DNA from: Actinomycetota bacterium
GTDB taxonomy: Bacteria > Margulisbacteria > Marinamargulisbacteria > SXXA01
Assembly: GCA_005791325.1 (NCBI GenBank)
Contig: SXXA01000015.1
Coordinates: 1 to 5,724, forward strand
Length of the DNA stretch: 5,724 nt
Direction: 5' to 3'
Part shown: in pieces, positions 1-5,722 of the stretch
How positions within the stretch are numbered: the stretch's first letter is position 1
Layout: each line of letters begins with the position of its first letter
Notes under the pieces: generated by a model
Seen by the model: only the letters and a program-made list of their open reading frames with translations
What the model was told of the DNA's origin: nothing
Database searches by the model: none
Position numbers and translations under genes: made by a program

Positions 1-46
1 ACCGCACCGTGCCGACCCATGTGACTGCCTCCTCGGGGATAGATGC

Positions 47-95
47 CGTGCCTGAACGTCGCCGCCAGTATCATCGGCGGCGGCCGTTCGGCACG
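47..95. other. Long interrupted hairpin
   Basis: Three helices stack: 47-52 with 90-95 (6 bp), 54-58 with 85-89 (5 bp) and 60-66 with 76-82 (7 bp, CGCCGCC against GGCGGCG). T53 is a single-base bulge, T59 faces G83-C84 in a small internal loop, and the apical loop is nine bases (67-75). Eighteen pairs in 49 bases, nearly all G-C, make this the strongest fold in the window. No T-run follows on either strand, so it does not look like an intrinsic terminator. It is most likely a domain of the larger structured block. Confidence 0.6.
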
Positions 96-156
96 CGGGA
101 AAAGAATGCGATAAGTCATCGAATGCGGGCGCTAATGGGGATAGGGGAGTATATAA

Positions 157-183
157 GGGAATGGGGATCCCCCCCCCATTCCC
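157..183. other. Perfect 10-bp hairpin with C-rich loop
   Basis: GGGAATGGGG (157-166) pairs perfectly with CCCCATTCCC (174-183) around a seven-base loop. The right side contains a nine-C run (169-177), so the pairing register can slip. The octamer ATGGGGAT in the left arm also occurs at 135-142, with an inverted copy at 243-250, giving alternative partners. There is no downstream T-tract to suggest a terminator on either strand. Confidence 0.55.
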
Positions 184-427
184 CCCAATGTATGGAATAG
201 TGGGTGTGCGGCACCCATGCTTACCGAGGTGGTGTGATGGATATCCCCATCTCGACTCTCCCCATGGGGGAGGGAGATAATCGTGTTGCGGGCTTGCAGT
301 TCCCGCGCCCGCTTATAAAGTGGCTTCGCGCCCCTTATCCCATTGGGGCAACCCTATTTATGGGGTGCCAAGGGCTCCCTTGGGCGGGTTTTGGCGCGTC
401 GCCGAATCCTTATTTATCTCTGGGTTT

Positions 428-478
428 CTAGGAGCCGGAGGTCCCTAGTTAATGGGCTTGGGAACCTCTGGTCCCCAA
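428..478. other. Three overlapping, mutually exclusive hairpins
   Basis: Hairpin A pairs 428-432 with 444-448 (CTAGG/CCTAG), then an A-C mismatch, a G-U pair and 435-436 with 440-441. Hairpin B pairs 438-445 with 460-462 and 464-468, with A463 bulged. Hairpin C pairs 458-462 with 474-478 and 464-466 with 470-472, around a TCT triloop and one A-C mismatch. B shares bases with both A and C, so the region can fold either as A plus C or as B. Such competing stems are a feature of riboswitches and attenuators, but GC-rich sequence can produce them by chance. No ligand-binding motif or T-tract is visible. Confidence 0.4.
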
Positions 479-506
479 CCTAACGTCTGGTTTAGGGTGA
501 GAATGA

Positions 507-518
507 GGCGCGAGCGCC
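507..518. other. Small GC hairpin downstream of the sppA operon
   Basis: GGCG (507-510) pairs with CGCC (515-518) around a CGAG tetraloop. It lies about 40 bases past the stop of the YIP1-like gene on the minus strand, and a weaker ATACA/TGTAT hairpin (539-551) sits between them. Neither is followed by a T-run in the operon's direction, so a rho-independent terminator is not supported. Either could be a stabilising 3' structure or simply part of the GC-rich block. Confidence 0.25.
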
Positions 519-559
519 CACATATAACACGTACGGCTATACAATCTGTATGGGCAATA

Positions 560-1102
560 TTAAACTGGTAAATAAGTCGTGAGAATGCCGGGCAAACTCA
601 CCACTCCCACAATAATGGCCAAACATGCCCCCCCCACGATCCAAGGTAAGGCTAGAACTAAAAACGACCGCACAAATGGGATTCCATACGCTTTTACAAC
701 CATTAATTGGGTGAGCGTTAAGACCCCAAATAGAATACTTAAAAATCCAATGGACCCAATATAATTGCTTCCGGGTAAACCAGCTTGTTGAATTATTTTA
801 AATGGAACCAAGCCCCACAGGTACACTTGCGACATACCGGTTCCAATCAATAATGACAATCGAGGTGCCGTATGTCCCAATAATTGGGCACAAAAATCTA
901 ATACGATACTCTGAGCGACCCAAACCAAGATATGCAGCATTAAAAATAACACAATGCTGACTGGCGATAGCGCCATATTGGGTACCCAGAACATCAGACT
1001 GATCCCTCCCCCCAATACCACCAACGCAACCACCGATAAGGATGGGCGACGGCTATCGATGACGGAAAGTGGGTTTAGAAAGGTGCGGTAAATCCAATCC
1101 AT
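560..1102 (-). CDS. YIP1-like five-helix integral membrane protein
   Basis: A 180-residue, very hydrophobic protein with about five membrane segments near residues 22-40, 48-70, 83-104, 117-136 and 143-169. The pattern resembles bacterial YIP1-domain proteins: a short N-terminal cytoplasmic stretch, a helix pair, then a QLLGHTAPRLSLL-like turn where the family often has Gly plus basic residues, followed by a Pro-containing helix (LVPF) and a helix leading into 'VVKAYGIPFVRSFLV'. That fit is by eye and moderate. YIP1 relatives have no firmly known biochemical role in bacteria. The start codon lies three bases past the sppA stop (TAA-TTT-ATG) and has no clear Shine-Dalgarno, so translation is probably coupled to sppA. 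The coding strand has a run of eight G at 628-635 (codons for V156-G-G-A159), where slippage would replace the last 22 or so residues. The alternative call is an unclassified membrane protein. Confidence 0.7.
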   Translation of the reverse strand: MDWIYRTFLNPLSVIDSRRPSLSVVALVVLGGGISLMFWVPNMALSPVSIVLFLMLHILVWVAQSIVLDFCAQLLGHTAPRLSLLIGTGMSQVYLWGLVPFKIIQQAGLPGSNYIGSIGFLSILFGVLTLTQLMVVKAYGIPFVRSFLVLALPWIVGGACLAIIVGVVSLPGILTTYLPV

Positions 1103-1105
1103 AAA

Positions 1106-2008
1106 TTATCGTGGGATGCTTGGGGTACTAGTCAGTGGGTTCACAGCACTAGCCAAGCGCAATATTTTGGTTAAAAATGAACCAAATGATGGTTGTGCCT
1201 TCGAAACAATGGGAGGGCGTCCTTTAATTCCCACTTCTTTAGCTGCGAGGGAAATGGCAAATTCCATATTACCGATGTAATCGATTAAATCATAATCGAG
1301 AGCTTGTCGCCCACTAAATACTTGGCCTTGAGCTATCGTAATGGCATTGGGGGTGGGTATGCCACGACGTTCAATTAAAGTGGTAATGAATTGGTCATGA
1401 ATATCGTCTAATACACCCTGAATTAATTTTTTTTCATCCAAGGATGCAGGTCGCCAACTGGATAACATATCTTTATATTTCCCACTTTTATAGGTAACGT
1501 TGTCGATACCATAACGACGGGGGACTTCGGTAAAATCCATGTTTTGCATAATGACACCAATTGAACCCACAATACTGCCGGGATTGGCCACAATTTTAGA
1601 TCCAGACATCGCAATCCAATAGGCCCCAGATGTTCCGATATCGGAAATAGAAACAATAACCGGTTTTTTAAGGGTGGTGCGGATACGGGTAATCGCTTGG
1701 GAAATTTCTTGTGATGCCCCAACGGTGCCACCGGGACTATTTATTCTTAATACAATGGCTTTGACCCTAGGATCGCTAACCAATGCCTCCAATTCGGCTA
1801 ACACGGCATCAGAGCCATCTGGGCCAAAAGCTGGGTTACTACTAGATCCTGAAATGGGTCCGTTAATACTAATTAAGCCAACGGCAGGACCCATCCATTC
1901 TGGATTGCTTGAATTGGTTGGAGGGCTTTTTAGTAATAACAATACACTGGATAATAAAAACAAACACACAATAACCGCGCTTATGATCCACTCTTTGTAT
2001 TTTAGCAT
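1106..2008 (-). CDS. sppA: Signal peptide peptidase SppA, short form (S49 family serine protease)
   Basis: A 300-residue membrane-anchored Ser-Lys protease of the single-domain type found in Bacillus and many other bacteria; the E. coli enzyme is a doubled version of about 618 residues. Residues 8-27 form an N-terminal membrane anchor, so the catalytic domain is probably outside the cytoplasm. Family blocks are plain: VKAIVLRINSPGG (82-94, oxyanion-hole region), SGAYWIA with the nucleophile at S127, ANPGSIVGSIGVIMQ (141-155), KSGKYKDM with the general base at K179, and GQVFSGRQA (228-236). The S127-K179 distance of 52 equals that of the B. subtilis S147-K199 dyad, as I recall that sequence. 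S49 enzymes degrade leftover signal peptides and other membrane peptides. An in-frame stop lies four codons upstream of the ATG and the next Met is past the anchor, so this start is firm, although the only AGG abuts the ATG. It is the first gene of a pair with the YIP1-like gene. Confidence 0.95.
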   Translation of the reverse strand: MLKYKEWIISAVIVCLFLLSSVLLLLKSPPTNSSNPEWMGPAVGLISINGPISGSSSNPAFGPDGSDAVLAELEALVSDPRVKAIVLRINSPGGTVGASQEISQAITRIRTTLKKPVIVSISDIGTSGAYWIAMSGSKIVANPGSIVGSIGVIMQNMDFTEVPRRYGIDNVTYKSGKYKDMLSSWRPASLDEKKLIQGVLDDIHDQFITTLIERRGIPTPNAITIAQGQVFSGRQALDYDLIDYIGNMEFAISLAAKEVGIKGRPPIVSKAQPSFGSFLTKILRLASAVNPLTSTPSIPR

Positions 2009-2186
2009 CCTAGTATTTAACCACGAATCATCAATTCAAAAAAGAGGCGGATTGTCGGCTTTTTAAAATACGTCTTTTTTCATCGACCTTTCAGGTGATA
2101 GGGGCCATGATGACGCGGCGACATGACTATCCGGATCAAATTTTGCCTCAAGCCTAACGGCGATGCCACGCTATCCATCGATATTC

Positions 2187-2192
2187 ATTATA
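2187..2192 (-). promoter_or_regulatory. Possible -10 box for sppA
   Basis: Read on the minus strand, this is a perfect TATAAT. A good -35 hexamer is not found at 16-18 bases (the region reads CTAAAA), and there is no extended -10 TG. If used, it would give a leader of about 170 bases before sppA. It sits within the ATCCAT/ATGGAT inverted repeat, where a regulator could block it. The call is weak. Confidence 0.25.
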
Positions 2193-2237
2193 TGGATTAT
2201 CAATGACTTTTTTAGTTTACTGTATTGAACTCTCATT

Positions 2238-2265
2238 TTGTTCGATTGTTGTTAAATCATATATG
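2238..2265 (+). promoter_or_regulatory. Possible sigma-70-type promoter for the plus-strand unit
   Basis: TTGTTC (2238-2243) and TATATG (2260-2265) are separated by 16 bases in a strongly AT-rich stretch, about 40 bases before the 2308 ATG. Both hexamers are imperfect. Position and composition support it more than the match quality does. Confidence 0.3.
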
Positions 2266-2297
2266 GCTTCGGCTCTGATTTACTTATTCTCTTAGAC

Positions 2298-2302
2298 AAG
2301 GA
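2298..2302 (+). promoter_or_regulatory. Strong Shine-Dalgarno that points to the 2308 ATG
   Basis: AAGGA lies five bases before the ATG at 2308. It is the best ribosome-binding site near this locus. It serves the short frame rather than the long one: the ATG at 2339 has no SD-like sequence, and the ATG at 2366 has only GAGTGG at 2356-2361, just upstream. Confidence 0.6.
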
Positions 2303-2307
2303 AATTA

Positions 2308-2373
2308 ATGACACCCTTTATAGCTTGTTTTCAATTAAATGTTTCCATTTTTTTCGAGTGGCTTTATGGCTGA
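2308..2373 (+). CDS. Short ORF overlapping the next gene's start (leader peptide or frameshifted N terminus)
   Basis: A 21-codon frame starts MTPFIACFQLNV and ends at TGA 2371-2373. It has a strong AAGGA site five bases upstream. It overlaps the beginning of the 450-codon frame, which lies in the +1 register. Its stop falls just after the internal ATG at 2366 of the long frame, a geometry suited to translational coupling. Alternatively, it is the true N terminus of the long gene, broken by one extra T in the T7 run at 2348-2354. Removing one T would fuse the frames into MTPFIACFQLNVSIF followed by SSGFMADII. I recognise no similarity to known leader peptides, and there is no run of a single amino acid to suggest classical attenuation. 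Confidence 0.4.
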   Translation: MTPFIACFQLNVSIFFEWLYG

Positions 2374-3691
2374 TATTATTTCTAATTGGTTTGGCGTTAC
2401 TGGGGGGACATCTAATAAGGCCCCAATGGATGATGCGTTCGCCGTCTTCGCAGGGGTCGGAAATGCCGTAGCCTCATTATTGGGCTGTTGTGATGCTTCC
2501 AATAGAAAACCATCCATCAATTCTGCAGAAACCAATAGAATCCCTGTTAATCCCCCAAATCCAGAAAGACCATCGATCCAGTCCATCACCACCTCAATTG
2601 GAAATCGGGTCCCGAACAAAGATTCACTGGCACCTCTAACATCGCTTGGATTTAGAGTGAAAGATGGGCGTCGTTTGATACCGCCGGTCTCCACACAACT
2701 GACCCTTCCACTACAACGTGTTGCGACACAATTGAATGATCAACTGCAATCTATCTTTTTGATGATTAAACAACTTTTACAGCCGTTACATAATCATGAT
2801 CCCAATCGTTTTAAACCAGTTTTACGTAAAGTGTCCCGTTTTTTAGTAGCGCACACTTGGGAGTGCTCTACTACACAAGTTAGAAAACCTGTCGTCATGG
2901 TTATTGGCAAATCATCCCCCATAACAGTGATTATCGAATTACTGACTAAAGCCTTAAATTTTACTCGTCAGTTTATTGAGGGCCATCCCCGTTCGAATCA
3001 TGACAGTGGTCTGCAATGGGATGAGATTGGTCGATGGCAAAATCAATCTCAGGATATTGCCGATATATTAGATTCGGTTCAACGGCTAAACGATGAAAAG
3101 GATGATCGTTTATTAGCCCCCCCATGCGAGGATCATAGTAATAGTGGCAATAGGATGCTATCGATTGACCTGACCGTTGCCACCGCAGTGCCTATATCTG
3201 ACCCCATTCTACATCCAAGTGATGTTCAACATAGCGAGTTAGCCGATAGGGTGTTAAAGAAGAAGACCCCTCCACCCAATGTTCCTCGATTGTATTCAGT
3301 GGAGCTGCCTAGTCGTAGCCAAGGGTCTGTTCAGGTGAGTGTTTCACCGAGGCCGGTGGTCATATTGCCGTATGAAGACCCAAAGCCATTTGTACGCGAT
3401 GCCATTTCAAAAGTAAAGCACTGTTTAATGTCTTATCAAATTAGCACTTGTCATGAGGAATTAGATACGATACTAGATCAAATGAATACAAATGTGGATT
3501 CTTTACAATCTTCTATCCAGCATCGGCCTAGATCATTACGGCCTGTTGCTCTCCCAGAGGCCATTCGTTTAATTGATCGTACAATTGGGATTTTTAAATC
3601 AGAAAACCAACCGTACCTTCCAAATTTTTATCCAAATCTAGCAGTGTTAAACAGAGTTCATGGTATTTTATTAAGTCTGAAGTCTAGGTAG
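2339..3691 (+). CDS. Hypothetical protein, unrecognised
   Basis: A 450-residue open frame whose length in AT-leaning DNA argues that it is coding. I recognise no family. Visible features are a hydrophobic, Gly/Ala-rich N-terminal part (residues 9-50), a Pro/Asn/Ser-rich linker (55-118), an amphipathic helical segment that could be a coiled coil (121-150), a basic-then-hydrophobic patch (VRKPVVMVIGK, 181-191) leading into a helix, an acidic polar stretch (228-270), another linker with a KKK-T-PPP run (307-313), and a helical C terminus (350-450). There is no clear catalytic motif or cleavable signal peptide. The start is uncertain: a stop codon immediately precedes the 2339 ATG, which lacks an SD. 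The ATG at 2366 (441 residues) is preceded by GAGTGG, and a frameshift could join the frame to 2308. Its end lies 12 bases from the oppositely oriented neighbour, with no evident terminator. The composition is compatible with a secreted or scaffold-like protein, but no function is inferred. Confidence 0.75.
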   Translation: MFPFFSSGFMADIISNWFGVTGGTSNKAPMDDAFAVFAGVGNAVASLLGCCDASNRKPSINSAETNRIPVNPPNPERPSIQSITTSIGNRVPNKDSLAPLTSLGFRVKDGRRLIPPVSTQLTLPLQRVATQLNDQLQSIFLMIKQLLQPLHNHDPNRFKPVLRKVSRFLVAHTWECSTTQVRKPVVMVIGKSSPITVIIELLTKALNFTRQFIEGHPRSNHDSGLQWDEIGRWQNQSQDIADILDSVQRLNDEKDDRLLAPPCEDHSNSGNRMLSIDLTVATAVPISDPILHPSDVQHSELADRVLKKKTPPPNVPRLYSVELPSRSQGSVQVSVSPRPVVILPYEDPKPFVRDAISKVKHCLMSYQISTCHEELDTILDQMNTNVDSLQSSIQHRPRSLRPVALPEAIRLIDRTIGIFKSENQPYLPNFYPNLAVLNRVHGILLSLKSR

Positions 3692-3703
3692 GATTTTGAC
3701 CAA

Positions 3704-5665
3704 TTAATAGGGATGTATTTTGTCGTAGATGGGTTGTTTAACCAACAAGATTAGGTGGGTTGATTGGGGGGTGCTTAATTCGGTATAGCATGGCCATTCT
3801 TTACAGGATGATGACAGGTGCCGATGAAGGGTGTATTTGGCCTCTGCTAGGGCTTTGTAGTAGGCAGATGTTGGGGGTAAAGTGAGATGCTGTGGAGAAA
3901 AATCTCGTTTCATGACAATAACATCGGGCTCTTTTTCCCACGAGTTGAATAAACCTGTATACGGAATAATGGTCCATGATGTTGGGTTATCTGGCATAAA
4001 TAAGTCTGGAGGGAAATATACCAATAAGCGTTTGTGTTTAGCCAAATGGGTTAAACTGTCTAATAATCCGTTGTAGTACGCCATTTGTTGGTTATAAATA
4101 TTGCTTTGGGTTCGTTTGGAATAGGCTACCATCCGAGTAATGGTGGGGGGCAATAAATATACCCATGCCACGATCCCACTTCCCATTAACGTGATGAGGG
4201 TAGAAATCATGCCCCATGAAAGGTTGCGACGAGTCCAACTCTGAATGGCAGATTCGGTCAACATACTAATTCCAATTACATATAAAATTAGCCCTAGATA
4301 TAAATAATACCCACTTAATCGATGAATGCCACTTATAATGATAATGCCCCATAATACTGCCATGCCGATTAATCCAATCGGAATGGCTAACGGACTAAAA
4401 GAAGGGTAGCTGGGCATCTTAGTTGATTGGTTTTTTTTAAATAGTAGGTATTGCCATACCAATAGACAACAGCTTGATACTAGAATCAGTATGGCAATGA
4501 TGCTAGGAATGTTTAAATAGTGATGAATGATATAAGGTGGCCACGATCCCAAGGTAATACTTGTATCATCAAGATCGTGTCCAGATCCCAGCAGTGTCCA
4601 TTTTGTCCAAATCATTAGTCCAATTGGAAATTTTAAAGCAATTAATGGAACAGCCATTGCCCAGCCCATTAAAAAGACCCCCAATGTTTTGACAAGGACA
4701 ACTGGTTTTAATCGGGAGTCGACACCATGTGAAGTGAGGTAGCGATGAATTCCCATTAGGCATATCCCCAATATGATTGGGCATGCGGCATAGCCCCATA
4801 CAAGACAATAAGTGGGTATAAGGGTGTCGAGTCCAGGTATGTTTTTAAGAAGTAACCGAATGGGGTTTGCCTGAGCTCCTTGTATTAGCAATAAGATGCC
4901 ATAGCAGATATTAAATAAAGCGAGTAGCATGACCCACCAGCTCCATACTGTATGGGTTATCCGATTTAACCAAGATAGTTGGGGTAGTGGAATCCATTTA
5001 AATGATTCAGTATGCAACCAATAGCCCATGACTGCCACGATTGGTATGATAAATAATGTGGATATCTTTAAGCCGAAAGCGATTCCTAAAAAAAACCAAT
5101 AATACCCAAATTGATAATGATGACGCTTGGCTAACATCAAAAACAAGGCAATGAACACAAGTTGAAATGGTTCAGGTTTCGGTAAGGTTAAGTAATAGGG
5201 GGTTGACGGTAAAACGAGTAGCGTCATGAATGTGATGCCTCGCAACGTCCATGATTGAATATGAGTGGTTATTAATAGAAGCATGCCCATTAAAAGGGCT
5301 ACGGAAACCGTGAGGCGTGTTGCAATAATTTGCCCACTGATGCCATTTATTTTTTCCGGAAAATAAGATGTTATGGCCAAGATATTATAAAATAGTCGCC
5401 CATATCGATGATCTTTTCCATCAATGATGCCGTGTATGAATGATGATAGGCTGGGGGCGTGTAAAAGGCTACGTACGCCATCAAACGATATGAGCTCATC
5501 CATATCTAGAGATAATATGTAACGCGCCCCTGCTAGATCAGTATTGGCCTGTATACTTAAATACAATATACAAATCAAGCTACTTACTAATAATAAACCA
5601 CCGATGATGCGATCTAAATTAAGTGGCATGATGCCGCCACGCTCGGATGATTTACTTGATACCAT
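3704..5665 (-). CDS. Polytopic membrane protein with GT-C glycosyltransferase architecture (ArnT/PMT-like)
   Basis: A 653-residue protein with about 11 membrane helices. Residues 18-38 form the first, followed by a large extracytoplasmic loop (39-110) carrying an acidic cluster D54-M-D56-E57 and D62, then HRYGRLFYN (86-94). Later helices lie near 113-135, 142-160, 187-218, 240-263, 283-305, 321-345, 385-408, 425-446, 450-470 and 485-508, and a soluble tail of about 145 residues ends the protein. An acidic motif in the first outer loop, a 'yG-lfyn' segment and KPEP before a helix ending in GLK-S-LFIIPIV are typical of GT-C enzymes, which use polyprenyl-phosphate sugars on the periplasmic or outer face. 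The exact donor and acceptor cannot be told; lipid A, lipoglycan, protein or cell-wall glycan are all possible. The tail holds C621 and C626, which could form a disulfide. An AGGAA site eight bases upstream supports this start over Met13. It is the only gene of its unit within the window. Confidence 0.7.
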   Translation of the reverse strand: MVSSKSSERGGIMPLNLDRIIGGLLLVSSLICILYLSIQANTDLAGARYILSLDMDELISFDGVRSLLHAPSLSSFIHGIIDGKDHRYGRLFYNILAITSYFPEKINGISGQIIATRLTVSVALLMGMLLLITTHIQSWTLRGITFMTLLVLPSTPYYLTLPKPEPFQLVFIALFLMLAKRHHYQFGYYWFFLGIAFGLKISTLFIIPIVAVMGYWLHTESFKWIPLPQLSWLNRITHTVWSWWVMLLALFNICYGILLLIQGAQANPIRLLLKNIPGLDTLIPTYCLVWGYAACPIILGICLMGIHRYLTSHGVDSRLKPVVLVKTLGVFLMGWAMAVPLIALKFPIGLMIWTKWTLLGSGHDLDDTSITLGSWPPYIIHHYLNIPSIIAILILVSSCCLLVWQYLLFKKNQSTKMPSYPSFSPLAIPIGLIGMAVLWGIIIISGIHRLSGYYLYLGLILYVIGISMLTESAIQSWTRRNLSWGMISTLITLMGSGIVAWVYLLPPTITRMVAYSKRTQSNIYNQQMAYYNGLLDSLTHLAKHKRLLVYFPPDLFMPDNPTSWTIIPYTGLFNSWEKEPDVIVMKRDFSPQHLTLPPTSAYYKALAEAKYTLHRHLSSSCKEWPCYTELSTPQSTHLILLVKQPIYDKIHPY

Positions 5666-5673
5666 TTGTGAAA

Positions 5674-5678
5674 TTCCT
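5674..5678 (-). promoter_or_regulatory. Ribosome-binding site of the GT-C-like gene
   Basis: On the minus strand AGGAA is followed by eight bases (TTTCACAA) and the ATG ending at 5665. The spacing is good and favours the longer form over Met13, which has only a weak GGCGG four bases upstream. Confidence 0.6.
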
Positions 5679-5707
5679 GTGATTGGTTTTGATAATCATG
5701 TTTAAAT

Positions 5708-5722
5708 GGGGCTTTTAGCCTC
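5708..5722. other. Short hairpin at the window edge
   Basis: GGGGCT (5708-5713) pairs with AGCCTC (5717-5722), including one G-U pair, around a TTT loop. It lies upstream of the GT-C-like gene and could be the end of a neighbouring transcript's terminator or a 5' leader stem. No T-tract is visible before the window ends, so its role is open. Confidence 0.25.

Larger units (their letters stand above)
1..540. other. GC-rich, hairpin-dense non-coding block; candidate structured RNA (strand unknown)
   Basis: Direct counting gives about 315 G+C in 540 bases (58%), against roughly 40% in the neighbouring genes. That contrast is typical of structured RNA genes in AT-leaning genomes, but a transferred segment would also show it. 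Hairpins visible in order: 47-95 (18 bp, interrupted), 157-166/174-183 (10 bp perfect), 201-206/212-217 (6 bp perfect), 249-253+258-263 with 267-272+274-278 (11 bp), 288-292/302-306 (5 bp), 330-334/345-349 (5 bp), 368-373/378-383 (6 bp, GCTC loop), 393-396/400-403 (4 bp), 428-448, 458-478 and 507-510/515-518. Two open frames cross the block (9-200 and 204-431), but they run through the hairpins, lack ribosome-binding sites and give low-complexity products, so I do not call them genes. I found no tRNA, tmRNA, 5S, SRP or RNase P signature. The element may continue left of the window. Identity is unknown. Confidence 0.45.
2009..2307. other. Divergent intergenic region
   Basis: About 300 bases separate sppA (minus) from the plus-strand unit, so promoters for both directions should lie here. 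The middle (about 2090-2180) is more GC-rich than its flanks and the right part is very AT-rich. A 6-bp inverted repeat, ATCCAT (2173-2178) with ATGGAT (2192-2197), could form a hairpin or an operator. A 16-codon frame at 2107-2157 is too short and poorly spaced from its AGGGG to call. I recognise no known riboswitch. Confidence 0.5.

Noticed and set aside
9..431. Two plus-strand open frames of 63 and 75 codons in the GC-rich block.
   Set aside because: They have no ribosome-binding site and run straight through strong hairpins. The products are low-complexity and unlike known proteins. GC-rich sequence with few stops explains them.
363..518. Resemblance to RNase P RNA: GGTGCCAAGG...CCTTGGGCGG at 365-387 looks like the P8 stretch of rnpB, and AGGGTGAGA at 494-502 looks like the AGGGTGAAA motif, in the same order.
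   Set aside because: The near-universal GAGGAAAGTCC core, the ACAGAA motif and the 3' partner with ACCCGGCTTA are not seen on either strand, and the spacing is too long. A covariance-model search would settle it.
524..540. ACACGTACGGCTAT resembles the 3' arm of group II intron domain V.
   Set aside because: The complementary 5' arm (AGCCGT...) and the domain's 34-base hairpin are absent nearby, and there is no reverse transcriptase frame.
1674..2066. 130-codon plus-strand frame across sppA.
   Set aside because: It is a shadow of sppA on the other strand, which has all the S49 motifs.
2107..2157. 16-codon frame starting MMTRRHDYP in the intergenic region.
   Set aside because: It is too short, the AGGGG is only two bases from the ATG, and no family is known.
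2095..2175. GC-richer patch checked for a riboswitch upstream of either gene.
   Set aside because: The TPP, SAM, FMN, cobalamin and glutamine motif strings I know do not match.
2335..2694. 119-codon minus-strand frame opposite the start of the 450-codon gene.
   Set aside because: It is shorter, has no clear ribosome-binding site and no recognised family, and the plus frame continues for another 330 codons. I kept the plus frame but flagged the ambiguity.
4569..4808. 79-codon minus-strand frame, and the 64-codon plus frame at 3882-4076, inside the GT-C-like gene.
   Set aside because: Both are alternative-frame shadows with no supporting signals.
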